Assembly (NCBI RefSeq): GCF_000296775.1
Contig: NZ_AJLE01000010.1
Location: forward strand, 217,841-281,840
Length of the DNA: 64,000 nt
Reading direction: 5' to 3'
DNA from: Sulfurovum sp. AR
GTDB lineage: Bacteria; Campylobacterota; Campylobacteria; Campylobacterales; Sulfurovaceae
Made by a program: the position numbers and the translations under genes. The notes under the pieces were generated by a model that ran no database searches, was not told the DNA's origin, and worked only from the letters and a program-made list of their open reading frames with translations. Below are positions 50,908 through 61,757 of this stretch, piece by piece (position 1 is the first letter of the stretch; each line of letters opens with the position of its first letter).

Positions 50908-50927
50908 GGGAAAGTGTATGCTTTCCC
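50908..50927 (-). terminator. Terminator-like hairpin after ddl
   Basis: GGGAAAG (50908-50914) and CTTTCCC (50921-50927) form a perfect 7-bp stem with a 6-nt loop, 54 bp after the ddl stop on the minus strand, followed by TTAAAATAA. A second 8-bp inverted repeat (TACTATAA/TTATAGTA, 50955-50973) lies between it and the ddl stop. Confidence 0.5.
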
Positions 50928-50981
50928 TGATGGATATGATAGAATAAAGAATGGTACTATAACACTTATAGTAAGAAACGT

Positions 50982-52022
50982 TTAGGCTTTGCCTTTTGCA
51001 CTTTGGATAGAATGTATGTATTGGTAATCTACTGCTATATTTTGCTCTTTAGGGAGATGTTTTGAAAGTCTCTCTACCAACCCTTCAAAATCTTCGAACA
51101 GATAATTCGCCATAGAACCCGGGATAGGGTTGATCTCGTTCAGAAGTACTTCACCCTCAACAACAAAAAAGTCACAACGGATGATACTCCCTCTGAAAAG
51201 AGGGTCATAGATCTTTTTGAAACTCTCTTGGATCTTCGCTTTTAGCGCATCTGAAATATCCGCTGCCAAAACTTGAGAATCTCTCGAAAAGTCCATGTAT
51301 TTTTTTTCAAAATCCAGGAACTCCTCTTTGTGAGGTTCTTCTACGATGGACAGTTCCCAATCATTCGTGTATGTCCCTGCCTGGTTAAACTCTTTCACCC
51401 CTTCGATAAAAGGTTCTATGATCACATCGGTGTCAAATTCAAAAGCGACATCAAGCGCATAATCAAGCTCTGAAGCGTCTTTTACAATACTCACACCTAT
51501 GCTGGAACCCAAACGGACCGGTTTGATAATAATAGGGTATGGCATAGAGATCTTTCTCTCATCATTTTTAGAAAGATATTCGTAGGCTACTGTTTTGACA
51601 CCTACACTTTCTGCTAGAAATTTCGTATAGAGTTTGTTATAAGAGAGTGCCGAAGCTTCTATTCTAGGGGAAATGAAAGGAATCGTGTAGAATTCCATCA
51701 GTGATGCGATCTTCCCATCCTCTCCATCTCTTCCATGGATAAGATTCAGTGCTACATCAAAATCGATACGCTTGCTTCCAAACATACCATCTACTTGGAA
51801 ACCGCCATTTTTAAGTGTCAATTCTTTGGATTTTTTATATTCACCTGATGAAAAGAGTTTAGAATTGATCTTCTGCGTATCTATGAGATAAAATTTTCTG
51901 TCACTGCTTACAAAGATATAGACCAGTGTAGCGTTTTTTAAAACTTTTTTCATTGTAATGGCAGACACAATGCTTATCTCATGTTCATAACTGGATCCAC
52001 CAAACAATATCGCTATTTTCAT
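50982..52022 (-). CDS. ddl: D-alanine--D-alanine ligase
   Basis: Ddl joins two D-Ala for peptidoglycan. The 346-aa protein has the ATP-grasp pattern: ILFGGSSYEHEISIVSA at the N-terminus, LIHGRDGEDGKI, KPVRLGSSIGVSIV, FIEGVKEFNQAG, and LLNEINPIPGSM with the metal-binding Glu and Asn. Length is normal. It is the last gene of the class V aminotransferase-hisZ-purA-DUF507-carA-ddl operon, 9 bp after carA. Confidence 0.96.
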   Translation of the reverse strand: MKIAILFGGSSYEHEISIVSAITMKKVLKNATLVYIFVSSDRKFYLIDTQKINSKLFSSGEYKKSKELTLKNGGFQVDGMFGSKRIDFDVALNLIHGRDGEDGKIASLMEFYTIPFISPRIEASALSYNKLYTKFLAESVGVKTVAYEYLSKNDERKISMPYPIIIKPVRLGSSIGVSIVKDASELDYALDVAFEFDTDVIIEPFIEGVKEFNQAGTYTNDWELSIVEEPHKEEFLDFEKKYMDFSRDSQVLAADISDALKAKIQESFKKIYDPLFRGSIIRCDFFVVEGEVLLNEINPIPGSMANYLFEDFEGLVERLSKHLPKEQNIAVDYQYIHSIQSAKGKA

Positions 52023-52031
52023 CTCTCGTCC

Positions 52032-53150
52032 TTAAAGCATTTTGGCAAATTCGCCAAAGATATAGGCACTTTCATGCGGTCCAGGGCTAGCTTCTGGGTG
52101 ATGCTGTACCGACATGGTTGGAGAATCATTGTATTTGAGGCCCTCTATCGTATTGTCAAAAAGGTTTATATGTGTGACAGTCGCAACTTCAGTAATGTTA
52201 TCAGGTACATTATAGTTGTGGTTTTGTGCCGTGATCTCTACTTTACCCGTTACCACATTACTCACAGGGTGATTTCCACCATGGTGTCCGAACTTCAGTT
52301 TATAGGTATCATAACCATGTGAGATAGAAAGTAATTGATGCCCAAGACAGATACCAAAAATCGGTACTTTGCGAGCGATCAGTTTTTTGATCTTCTCATG
52401 TTCCTCTGTTAAAATAAGTGGGTCGCCGGGTCCATTGGAAAGGAATACCCCATCACACTCTTTTGCATCGACTTTGTCAATGATCTCTTCGGCTGATATG
52501 GAGTTTGGTACAACCGTGACTTCCATACCTGCATGTGTCAATTCATTAAGAATATTTCTTTTAATACCAAAGTCAAGCGCAATGATCTTTTTTGTGGTAT
52601 TAGGTGCCTCATACTGGAATGTATCTGTATTGTAACGCCCTTCAGGATGGATATAACTCTCTTTTGTACTGACCTGTTCAATGTAATTCACTTCCTCAAT
52701 ACGCGGGGAAGAGTCCAGTACTTTTTTCAGTGCATCCTGATCATGTATCTCAGTAGAAGCTACCATCATCATCGCACCTTCGTCTCTGAGCATTTTTGTC
52801 AAAAATCGAGTATCTATCTCAGTAATACCAAGTACATTCTCTCTTTTGAGCAACTCTGACAACGTCTCTTCACATCTAAAGTTAGAAGGTCGATTCTGAT
52901 AACTGCGTACGATGATCCCTTTACAGTAGGCACCTTTACTCTCCATATCTTGAGCATTGCACCCTACATTACCTATCTCAGGTGTTGTGAATGTCACAAA
53001 TTGTCCTGCATAAGAAGGGTCTGTCGTGATCTCCTGGTATCCTGTAGTGGATGTATTAAATACGATCTCTCCTACAGACGTACCTTCTGCACCAAAACTT
53101 TTTGCTTCAAGCATCAATCCATTTTCAAAATACAAAGATATCTTATTCAT
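52032..53150 (-). CDS. carA: Carbamoyl-phosphate synthase small subunit
   Basis: CarA hydrolyses glutamine and passes ammonia to CarB for arginine and pyrimidine synthesis. The 372-aa protein has GTSVGEIVFNTSTTGYQE near its start, the glutaminase nucleophile in GICLGHQLLS, the KFGHHGGNHPV block and the catalytic His-Glu in QHHPEASPGP. It overlaps the DUF507 stop by 1 bp. carB is not in this window. Confidence 0.97.
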   Translation of the reverse strand: MNKISLYFENGLMLEAKSFGAEGTSVGEIVFNTSTTGYQEITTDPSYAGQFVTFTTPEIGNVGCNAQDMESKGAYCKGIIVRSYQNRPSNFRCEETLSELLKRENVLGITEIDTRFLTKMLRDEGAMMMVASTEIHDQDALKKVLDSSPRIEEVNYIEQVSTKESYIHPEGRYNTDTFQYEAPNTTKKIIALDFGIKRNILNELTHAGMEVTVVPNSISAEEIIDKVDAKECDGVFLSNGPGDPLILTEEHEKIKKLIARKVPIFGICLGHQLLSISHGYDTYKLKFGHHGGNHPVSNVVTGKVEITAQNHNYNVPDNITEVATVTHINLFDNTIEGLKYNDSPTMSVQHHPEASPGPHESAYIFGEFAKML

Positions 53151-53701
53151 TACAGCATACCTCTTTTCGATAGTTCTTCCTGATACAATCTTTCATAGAG
53201 CAGTTCATAATCCTGTGAACCAGGGATCACTTCTTTCTCCATACCTTTGATCTTTGTATAAACAATATCATCTATCTCATCATAGGCATCTGCAAAGGTT
53301 TTGAAAGATTTAAAGATCACATTCTTCACCTGGTTTTCATTCACTGTATATTCTGCAAGGTAGTTTTCATACAATTCATCCAAGATCAAGTGTGCTAGGT
53401 CATTGTATCTGTCATCATAATTCATGATCACACCATGCTCAGGAGCCATTTTCTTTTTGATCATGAAAAAGAGTTGTCTCTCATCAGCATGTTGAAACTC
53501 TATCTCATCATAATTCTCTTCTATGATCTTTTTGACTTTTTCATCAAGCGCACGTTCTTTTTCAAGATTTTCATCAATGATCTTTTTGGCTGCAGCCACT
53601 ACTGCTTCTCTTCCTTTTGGTAGAGTAATAAAAGGTGCATTGGCTAGATCTATCCCGATTTTTGTTGCTACATATCCTGTTTGTTGTGGTTTTAGTCTCA
53701 T
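53150..53701 (-). CDS. DUF507 family protein
   Basis: The 183-aa protein has a structure of two similar halves, each with a start like MRLKPQQTGYVATKIGIDL and a helical, charged body (KIIDENLEKERALDEKVKKIIEE, split here), typical of DUF507 as I recall it. It is soluble and acidic overall with no membrane segment. The family has no known function. A protein of the same sort lies between carA and purA in C. jejuni (Cj1495c, from memory). It is 12 bp after purA. Confidence 0.85.
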   Translation of the reverse strand: MRLKPQQTGYVATKIGIDLANAPFITLPKGREAVVAAAKKIIDENLEKERALDEKVKKIIEENYDEIEFQHADERQLFFMIKKKMAPEHGVIMNYDDRYNDLAHLILDELYENYLAEYTVNENQVKNVIFKSFKTFADAYDEIDDIVYTKIKGMEKEVIPGSQDYELLYERLYQEELSKRGML

Positions 53702-53713
53702 TGCTACCCCTTA

Positions 53714-54964
<1,251 letters not shown>

Positions 54965-54969
54965 CTACC

Positions 54970-55815
54970 TTATCCTCTGTTCATTTTATTACTGATACAC
55001 TCATCTGTATAGAGTGCAAATCCTGCTGCTTCTACACCGTCTATGGTGTATATCCCGCCCATTGCCAAAAGACTGTTGTCTTCAAACATTCTGAATGTCA
55101 AAGAGTCATAGTATCTCATCTTCGCATAGAAGAGTGGAGAGATAACCATGTTGCTGTACGCTACGTTATCTGTGGCTTCTTTGATCTTTTCAAGTTCCGC
55201 TTTGATGTCATCAGGGAACGGGCTCAGATCTTCAAGGTCACTGACCGCATTGATTCTTACAAGCTGTTCGATCCAAGGCAGATCTGCCGCCATGATCTGT
55301 TCCACATGCATCGATTTTAATACATCTAAAGAGACCCCGTATTTTTCATTTAAAAGATGCGGAATACGAATATTGGCTATCTGCATCACAGGTTCGGATC
55401 CTATCTGCTTTAAAAGCGTTGTCGTTGTCTCTGCGATGTCTTTAAAGGTACCATCAATCACTTCTGCCCCGATCTGATACTGCTCTTTTGTCGGGAACGT
55501 CACTGTTGGCTGGATATAGAACCACTTTTTTGACTCTGTACTACGCCCCAATCTTTTGGTCACGATACGCACCACATCTGCCGTGGAGTCTGCACGTAAC
55601 GTGACTTCGTGATTTTCTGCATCATTCAGTCTGACCAAGAGCTTTTGGTCTTCGAAACATTCATGCTGGTGGTAAGAGAAGAGCGGTGTAACGATCTCTT
55701 CAAATCCAAGCGTCTCCAATGTTTCACTTGCGATACTCTCTATCTCTCTTTTTATCTTGGCACTTTGTCCAAAATAAAGCCTACTCCCACTAGGGATCTC
55801 GTGTTCAAATATCAT
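54970..55815 (-). CDS. hisZ: ATP phosphoribosyltransferase regulatory subunit (HisZ)
   Basis: HisZ is a histidyl-tRNA synthetase-like protein without the anticodon domain that activates a short HisG. The 281-aa protein matches this: HisRS-type motif 2 (VTLRADSTADVVRIVTKRL), FYIQPTVTFPTKEQYQIGAEVI (split here) and ALYTDECI at the end, with no anticodon-binding tail. The gene begins directly after the class V aminotransferase stop (0 bp). hisG is not in the window. A degenerate HisRS is the alternative but the length fits HisZ. Confidence 0.88.
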   Translation of the reverse strand: MIFEHEIPSGSRLYFGQSAKIKREIESIASETLETLGFEEIVTPLFSYHQHECFEDQKLLVRLNDAENHEVTLRADSTADVVRIVTKRLGRSTESKKWFYIQPTVTFPTKEQYQIGAEVIDGTFKDIAETTTTLLKQIGSEPVMQIANIRIPHLLNEKYGVSLDVLKSMHVEQIMAADLPWIEQLVRINAVSDLEDLSPFPDDIKAELEKIKEATDNVAYSNMVISPLFYAKMRYYDSLTFRMFEDNSLLAMGGIYTIDGVEAAGFALYTDECISNKMNRG

Positions 55816-56925
55816 TTAGTTACTCTTCTCAAAATACGTTTCGTTAAAGACACGGCCTGCCGTACCATCAAACGCTCTTCTACCGAGGTCAGCCAAAGCC
55901 ATCTCAATAGCATTCACTACCCATGCAGACTCATAGACAGGGATAAGACCCATTTGGTTGATACGGAATATCTTACCTTTGAGGTGGTCTTGCCCACCTG
56001 CCATATTTACACCATACTTTGTTTTGAGTAGTTTACGTATAGGTTCAGCATCTTCATCGAACACTGTACTCATAGATGGTGCCGGTGTTTGAGGATACAT
56101 GGAAAAACCTATCGCTTCCAGTGCTGCCTGTGTTGCACATGCTCTTGCTGCTGTATTTGCATATAAAGCATCGACACCCTCTTCCTCGATCGCATCGAAG
56201 ATAGCATTGAGCCCTATGATCAGTGTTGTTGCAGCCGTATATGCTGTCGTGTTCTGCTGCTGTTTTTTGATCTCTGAAGCAAGGTTGAAGTAGTAGTCTT
56301 CCCCTTTACCTATCTTCTCTACAGCTGCCTGTGAAAGACCGATCATCGCAAGTCCAGGAGGGAGCATCAACGCTTTTTGGCTTCCTGTCACCAATGCATC
56401 GATATTCGAGATATCAATACGCTCTACACCTACCGCCGTGATACCATCTGCTACGATCATAATATCAGGGTTGATCTCTTTGGCTCTTTTCGCAATCGCT
56501 TCTACAGGATGGCGAAGTCCGCCGGCACTTTCACACACCTGTATAAAGATCGCATCGATATCCGCATTCTCATTCAAAGCATTCTCAACATCGGCAACTG
56601 AACAAGGGGTATTCCACTCATAGCTGAGCTCCACTTTGTCTCTTCCCATTGCATCAGCGATCTTCCCGAAACGCTCACCAAACTTACCGGCATTTACCGT
56701 CAAAGCCTTGCTCTTACACAGGTTTAACATACATGCTTGCATTGCACCTGTGCCTGAAGAGGCTATCATCACACACTCATCCATCCCAAGAAGTTTTAAA
56801 AGTCGTTCACGGGCTTCTTTAAAAATAGCTTCAAATTCTGGTGTTCTATGGTGTATCGTAGGTGTTGCCATAGCTTGGCGTACAGACTCCGGTACTGGTG
56901 TAGGTCCTGGGGTAAAAAGTAGCAT
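55816..56925 (-). CDS. Class V aminotransferase (serine/alanine--glyoxylate type)
   Basis: This PLP enzyme has MLLFTPGPTPVPESVRQAM at its start, SSGTGAMQACMLNL, the substrate/PLP region ADGITAVGVE and the Schiff-base Lys in TGSQKALMLPPGLAM. The start at 56925 is preferred because GAGGA lies 5 nt upstream; an ATG 18 nt earlier overlaps the ribosome site. The 369-aa enzyme could transaminate serine, alanine or phosphoserine; sequence cannot decide. It is the first gene of its operon. Downstream genes concern purine, histidine and pyrimidine synthesis. Confidence 0.85.
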   Translation of the reverse strand: MLLFTPGPTPVPESVRQAMATPTIHHRTPEFEAIFKEARERLLKLLGMDECVMIASSGTGAMQACMLNLCKSKALTVNAGKFGERFGKIADAMGRDKVELSYEWNTPCSVADVENALNENADIDAIFIQVCESAGGLRHPVEAIAKRAKEINPDIMIVADGITAVGVERIDISNIDALVTGSQKALMLPPGLAMIGLSQAAVEKIGKGEDYYFNLASEIKKQQQNTTAYTAATTLIIGLNAIFDAIEEEGVDALYANTAARACATQAALEAIGFSMYPQTPAPSMSTVFDEDAEPIRKLLKTKYGVNMAGGQDHLKGKIFRINQMGLIPVYESAWVVNAIEMALADLGRRAFDGTAGRVFNETYFEKSN

Positions 56926-57055
56926 AAGTATCCTCGTTTTCACCGTTCTAATGACGGCATAGTTACGTGGATTATATCCAAAATGAGGTTAGAGAATGGT
57001 GAAGGAAAATAATTAAATAATGGCAGAAGAGTAGGAACTCCCTGCTGCTGAGTTC

Positions 57056-58891
57056 TTAGGAAAGTGTAATCGTTTGCTGACCTATCTCTTTATATCTTGC
57101 ATAATAGTGTTCAACAAATGATCTTATCTCCTCTTTTACCGGTAGATATACACCATTTTCTTTACGCGCATACGTATTCAAATAGAGCGTTGCATCTACT
57201 TTTGAAAGATAGTTTTCTGCTAAAGTTCTATAGGCATTTTGATAGGATTCTTTCATCTTGTCATACTTGCTGTAGTCGATACGTATCTCTCCGTCATAGG
57301 TAATAACACCTGAGCTGAAAAGGATATCAAGATGGATCAATCCTTCACAATAATAGGGTAAAACTTCACCGACCTCACGCCAGGCCATAAGGCCCACTGC
57401 CCGTGAAACCACATCGTCTACAATGTGTGTTTTCAGCGCTTCACGCTCATTAGAGAAAAATGCCATCAGTCCGCCTGCCGTAGCTTTGAACTCTTCGATA
57501 TTTTTAAACTGTCCCGAGCGGTTCATCTTTTTTTCCGTCTCTTCATCTATCCAAAGGATGTGACCGTACTCATGTCCTACTGTAGAGATATCGTAGATCT
57601 CTTGCCAAAGGTCAGGATCCGTATCTATAAGTTCTCTTTGTTTCTTCACAAAATCTTCACCCATAGTTTCGACTGAAAGTTTCATAATGGGTTTGGATTT
57701 TTTGGACTCCATGACAAAATCGGCATAGGCAAAGATCTTTTTCCCAAGTTCTGTTGAAACCTGTTCATCATTCGGTACGACCTGTGCCGAGAAAAGACCG
57801 TTGAACTCTGCTCCATAGTAAAGGACAGGTTGACCTATATAAAGCTGGGTTTCATCCACCTGTAAAAGATTCTTACTCATCGTATGCAAGGCTTCTTTAC
57901 CAAAGTTTTTTGCCATTTCATAGGCAAAAAGTTTAATGTTGTTACGTGTACTTGAACCCTCTTGCAATTTGGGATTGACAATACGCAGATCCCATTCCAG
58001 AGCCACAGCTTTTCTGTAATGATCTTCATAATACTCTAAGGGATGCCCTACCTGCAATGGTGTCGTTATAGCCATCCAACGTCTATCAACATCTGCCCAT
58101 TTACCTATGAGTTCATCGGTTTTCGTATGTGTAAAAGCCACTTTAAGCGCCGTAAAATAGGCGATCCATTCTGATTTTTGATCAAAAACATCATCTTTAT
58201 GTTGGTTCAAAAGAGCAATGAGCTGTTCAAGTGCTGTAGTCACTTGTGCCACCTCTTCAGAAAATGCTTCCGCATAAGCAATGCTTTTATACCCAGTGTC
58301 CTCTTTTTTAAGTACAGAGTAAGATCTGTCTCCTATATATCCGCTCTCGTCTCTGTCTAACAGAGACTCATTCTGAAGCATCTCAAAGACTTTTGCATCA
58401 TCACCGTGAAACATCTCACTGAGCTCAAGGTTCACAGAGTAAAGAATATGATCTGTCCAGTGGCTTTGCCAGACGCTCATAGCAAGACCAACATGATGTA
58501 CACCCAACATCAACGCACGATAAAAGGGTGTAAGAAGCTGCTTCTCCTCTACCCATGCAATGAAATTTTCATGCCGGTTTATGTGCATCGTACTCGTAAA
58601 TCCATAGGCCAACTCTTTTTTCACTGCTATCTCTTCTTTAGAACAGCCCTGCTTCTCCAACACTTGTTCCAGCGCATCTTCACGCAGATTCACAAAACGC
58701 GTAAGCGCTGCCATTTCAGAGTCTTTATTTCTCGGTAATCCAAGAAGCGTTAAAAATGCCTCTACGCTCTTATCAGCTTGATCGTGCCCTTTTGTTTCAT
58801 CCAATAGTTCATAGTATTGGTTGAGATCGGCCTGTCTGCTCTGTAGTTCGTCATAAATGACCTGCAGATCTTCCATAAACTGTTTTTTCAT
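57056..58891 (-). CDS. CiaB-family protein with HExxH metallopeptidase motif
   Basis: The 611-aa protein matches the length (about 610) and general sequence of the family named after Campylobacter invasion antigen B. It has no signal peptide or membrane helix. Residues near 470 read [10 protein letters not shown], a HExxH motif, followed by EEFKATAGG with a Glu about 24 residues on, as in gluzincin metallopeptidases. It overlaps rdgB by 4 bp. The 'invasion' label may be misleading in a free-living organism; a cytoplasmic peptidase is an alternative reading. Confidence 0.65.
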   Translation of the reverse strand: MKKQFMEDLQVIYDELQSRQADLNQYYELLDETKGHDQADKSVEAFLTLLGLPRNKDSEMAALTRFVNLREDALEQVLEKQGCSKEEIAVKKELAYGFTSTMHINRHENFIAWVEEKQLLTPFYRALMLGVHHVGLAMSVWQSHWTDHILYSVNLELSEMFHGDDAKVFEMLQNESLLDRDESGYIGDRSYSVLKKEDTGYKSIAYAEAFSEEVAQVTTALEQLIALLNQHKDDVFDQKSEWIAYFTALKVAFTHTKTDELIGKWADVDRRWMAITTPLQVGHPLEYYEDHYRKAVALEWDLRIVNPKLQEGSSTRNNIKLFAYEMAKNFGKEALHTMSKNLLQVDETQLYIGQPVLYYGAEFNGLFSAQVVPNDEQVSTELGKKIFAYADFVMESKKSKPIMKLSVETMGEDFVKKQRELIDTDPDLWQEIYDISTVGHEYGHILWIDEETEKKMNRSGQFKNIEEFKATAGGLMAFFSNEREALKTHIVDDVVSRAVGLMAWREVGEVLPYYCEGLIHLDILFSSGVITYDGEIRIDYSKYDKMKESYQNAYRTLAENYLSKVDATLYLNTYARKENGVYLPVKEEIRSFVEHYYARYKEIGQQTITLS

Positions 58892-59481
58892 GCTTTACCC
58901 TTTAACATTTTTATGATCGGTTTGGCCAACTTCAATGCTTGTGCTCTGTGTGAGATCGCTTTTTTAACACCATCATCCAACTCACCCAAAGTCTTGTCAA
59001 ATCCTGCAGGAATGAAGATCGGATCATACCCAAACCCTTTGTCGCCCCTTACCTCATCTATGACATCCCCATGCATCCATCCATGCACCACATACTCTCC
59101 ATATTTGGAGACAATAGCGATCGCTGCCGTATAATATGCCGGTGTAGACTTCAAACCTTTTTCTTTCACCGCTTCTATCAGCTTATATAGGTTCTCTTTG
59201 TCTGTGGCACCCTCTCCTGCATAACGTGCGGAGTAAATACCCGGTGCCCCGTCAAGTAGTGGCAGAGAGATACCACTGTCATCAGATATCACTAGATACT
59301 CTTCACCCAGTTTTTCATAGATCTTACGTGCTTTAATGAGTGCATTGGCAGCAAATGTATCACCGTCTTCTACGATATCAAATTCACCTAAAAGTTCAGA
59401 AAAAGCAACCACTTCATCTTCACACATCTGTTTGAATTCACGTAGTTTTCCTTTGTTCCCTGTCGCTAGAACGATACGCAT
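58888..59481 (-). CDS. rdgB: dITP/XTP pyrophosphatase (RdgB/HAM1)
   Basis: RdgB removes deaminated purine nucleoside triphosphates. The 197-aa protein has [14 protein letters not shown] at its start, [24 protein letters not shown] (in part), [23 protein letters not shown] (split) and ISHRAQAL at the end. Length is standard. It overlaps the CiaB-family gene, and its leader (59500-59540) has two small hairpins. Confidence 0.96.
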   Translation of the reverse strand: MRIVLATGNKGKLREFKQMCEDEVVAFSELLGEFDIVEDGDTFAANALIKARKIYEKLGEEYLVISDDSGISLPLLDGAPGIYSARYAGEGATDKENLYKLIEAVKEKGLKSTPAYYTAAIAIVSKYGEYVVHGWMHGDVIDEVRGDKGFGYDPIFIPAGFDKTLGELDDGVKKAISHRAQALKLAKPIIKMLKGKA

Positions 59482-59596
59482 TTCAGTCTCCTTTTCACAG
59501 AGTGAAACCGTGTGGAAATCCCTTCCACTCAGGCTTCCTCTTTTACATAAGATGACAGATCTTCACCTATATCATCTACTCTTAAATATTTCGTTA

Positions 59597-59602
59597 TATA
59601 AT
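59597..59602 (+). promoter_or_regulatory. -10 element of the yajR-like gene
   Basis: GTTATATAATG on the plus strand contains TATAAT at 59597-59602, 33 bp before the ATG, with AGAGG as the ribosome site. No obvious -35 is present. Confidence 0.5.
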
Positions 59603-59634
59603 GAGAGAAATTTTATCTAAATAGAGGTATCACT

Positions 59635-60966
59635 ATGATTAAACAGATCATGCCGCTCAGTCTCATCGTGGGATTGAGGTTTTTTGGACTCTTTATCGTT
59701 CTTCCTGTTCTCTCCATCTATGCACTTGACATGGAAGGCGCAACACCTTTCCTTGCAGGTCTTGTCGTAGGGGGTTATGCACTTACACAAGCCGCTTTTC
59801 AAGTACCTTTTGGACTGGCAAGTGACAAAATAGGACGTAAAAAGACCCTGCTTTTTGGTCTGATCATCTTCATTATAGGTTCCGTGATCGCTGCAATGAG
59901 TGACAATATTTACATGCTTCTTATCGGACGTTTTCTACAGGGTGCAGGCGCCATCGGTTCTGTGGTTTCAGCGATGGTTGCAGACCTGGTTAAAGAGGAG
60001 CAGCGTGCCCATGCTATGGCCATCATGGGTGGAACGATCGCGCTTAGCTTTGCCGCAGCGATGATCATTGCACCTGTCGTGGGTGGTCACTGGGGGATAG
60101 ACAAACTCTTTTGGCTGACTGCGATTCTTTCGGTGATGGCGATAGGTATTTTATTTACAGCCGTGCCTCAACCTCCAAAGATCGTACACAGTTACGAAGA
60201 AGAGGAATCCAAGATGCTAGAGGTCTTTAAAGACAGATCTCTGACACGTATGTACATTACGTTTCTTTTCCATTCCTCTATTATGACCATGGCATTTTTT
60301 ATCATTCCGGTCGTGATGACACAGGGACTCACTGAAGGCGGCTTTGGTTGGGAAAAGTCTGAACTCTGGAAAGTCTATTTCCCTGCGATGATCTTTGGTT
60401 TCTTTGCTATGGCACCGGCAGCGATATTTGGAGAGAAGTACGGTAAGGGGAAACAGGTCTTTATGATCTCGGTTTCTGTGATCTTCTTTGGTTTTCTTGC
60501 GATGGGATTTGCCAGTGCTGCATGGGTCTTTGTCGTGGGTGTCGTACTTTTCTTCATAGGGTTCAATATGTTTGAGCCTCTCCTACAGAGTTTTGTGGCT
60601 AAATTTGCCAAAGTCCACCAAAAAGGTGCGGCACTGGGTGTAGCCAATACTTTTGCCTATGTAGGTATCTTTCTGGGTGGTCTGCTTGCAGGTTGGCTCA
60701 TGCAGCACTATGACAGAGCAACACTTGCCGTTGTGGTGGCAATCATTTCTGTAGTATGGTTCATTTGGGTAGCGACCATGCCAAACCCAAACAACAGAGG
60801 GAATGTCTATCTTTCTCTAGATATTTTTGACCGTGAAAGGGTGGCTTCCCTGAAGAGTCATGAAGCAATTGTAGAGAGTTATGTGAATGAAACAGAGAAC
60901 ATCGCTGTTATCAAATATGAAAAAGACCTCATAGATGAAGATGAGATCAGAGGGATGTTGAGTTAA
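59635..60966 (+). CDS. yajR: MFS exporter, YajR-like with C-terminal cytoplasmic domain
   Basis: The 443-aa protein has twelve membrane helices with LRFFGLFIVLPVLS at the start, the MFS motif A ASDKIGRKKTLLFG between helices 2 and 3, and GRFLQGAGAIGSVVSA. After helix 12 (to about residue 388) there is a 50-residue tail (RVASLKSHEAIVESYVNETENIAVIKYEKDLID, in part) fitting the ferredoxin-like YAM domain of E. coli YajR (454 aa). The substrate is unknown. It is coupled to the next gene by TAATG. Confidence 0.85.
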   Translation: MIKQIMPLSLIVGLRFFGLFIVLPVLSIYALDMEGATPFLAGLVVGGYALTQAAFQVPFGLASDKIGRKKTLLFGLIIFIIGSVIAAMSDNIYMLLIGRFLQGAGAIGSVVSAMVADLVKEEQRAHAMAIMGGTIALSFAAAMIIAPVVGGHWGIDKLFWLTAILSVMAIGILFTAVPQPPKIVHSYEEEESKMLEVFKDRSLTRMYITFLFHSSIMTMAFFIIPVVMTQGLTEGGFGWEKSELWKVYFPAMIFGFFAMAPAAIFGEKYGKGKQVFMISVSVIFFGFLAMGFASAAWVFVVGVVLFFIGFNMFEPLLQSFVAKFAKVHQKGAALGVANTFAYVGIFLGGLLAGWLMQHYDRATLAVVVAIISVVWFIWVATMPNPNNRGNVYLSLDIFDRERVASLKSHEAIVESYVNETENIAVIKYEKDLIDEDEIRGMLS

Positions 60967-61643
60967 TGCTTACACCACTTATTAAAGAGCTCCAGGAGGC
61001 ACTTAGACATACGCCTTCGAATATACAGATAAAAGATGCATTACATCTGCTCTTTAATGAGAGTCACTATGGATGTCAAAAAGACTATCCTGTCGCTGTA
61101 GTCCATGAAAAAACCAGGATCACCGACCCCTCATCTCTTAAGTTTTTCACACAAAACAACCTGATAGATACAGAGGGTTTTACCCCTGGTGACTATGACG
61201 ATACGCAGATTGAACAGATTGTTTCACATGCACCTGATTACATCCAAAGGGTCAACTACATCGTTACCCATAGTAAAGCCATTCCTCAACCAACATTTTT
61301 CAATAAATTCAAACATGACTACTGGAAAAAAATTCAAAGTGTCAATGGTCTGGAAGCGCTTATCGATGTCACTCTATTGTCTCACGATACGACAGAGTGT
61401 GAAGCGGAAGCCTCTTTACGTGCCATCATCCGAAAAAGAAAAGAAGTACATCAGTTAAAAAAACTGACCTTTATCTGGATAGCAGAGACAAAAGGTCAAA
61501 GTACATCCATAGAAACCGTACTCAATCATTATTTTAAAGAAGACTATAGTGTTATAAAAAATGCAGAAAAAACCTACTGCATAGGATGGAGCACACCACT
61601 GCAAAGTATCAATATGAGATACTTCGTCTGCCCTCCAGAATAA
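60966..61643 (+). CDS. 225-aa protein coupled to yajR-like gene, unknown
   Basis: I recognise no family. The protein is soluble with no membrane segment or signal. A short opening (LIKELQEALRHTP) is followed by NESHYGCQKDYPVAVVHEK, a middle region rich in His and aromatic residues (HAPDYIQRVNYIVTHSK), and an alpha/beta-looking end (KKLTFIWIAETKGQSTS). Its ATG overlaps the upstream stop (TAATG), so both are made together. A partner of the exporter or an unrelated passenger is possible. Confidence 0.7.
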   Translation: MLTPLIKELQEALRHTPSNIQIKDALHLLFNESHYGCQKDYPVAVVHEKTRITDPSSLKFFTQNNLIDTEGFTPGDYDDTQIEQIVSHAPDYIQRVNYIVTHSKAIPQPTFFNKFKHDYWKKIQSVNGLEALIDVTLLSHDTTECEAEASLRAIIRKRKEVHQLKKLTFIWIAETKGQSTSIETVLNHYFKEDYSVIKNAEKTYCIGWSTPLQSINMRYFVCPPE

Positions 61644-61757
61644 CTACCTGTTTTTTCTTCAAATTCTTTGACACAAATGGTGACAGAAAGTACTTTATAT
61701 CACTCATAACAGGAGCTAAAAACCAAACATAATACAATTAAATATAAACTTATTTGC

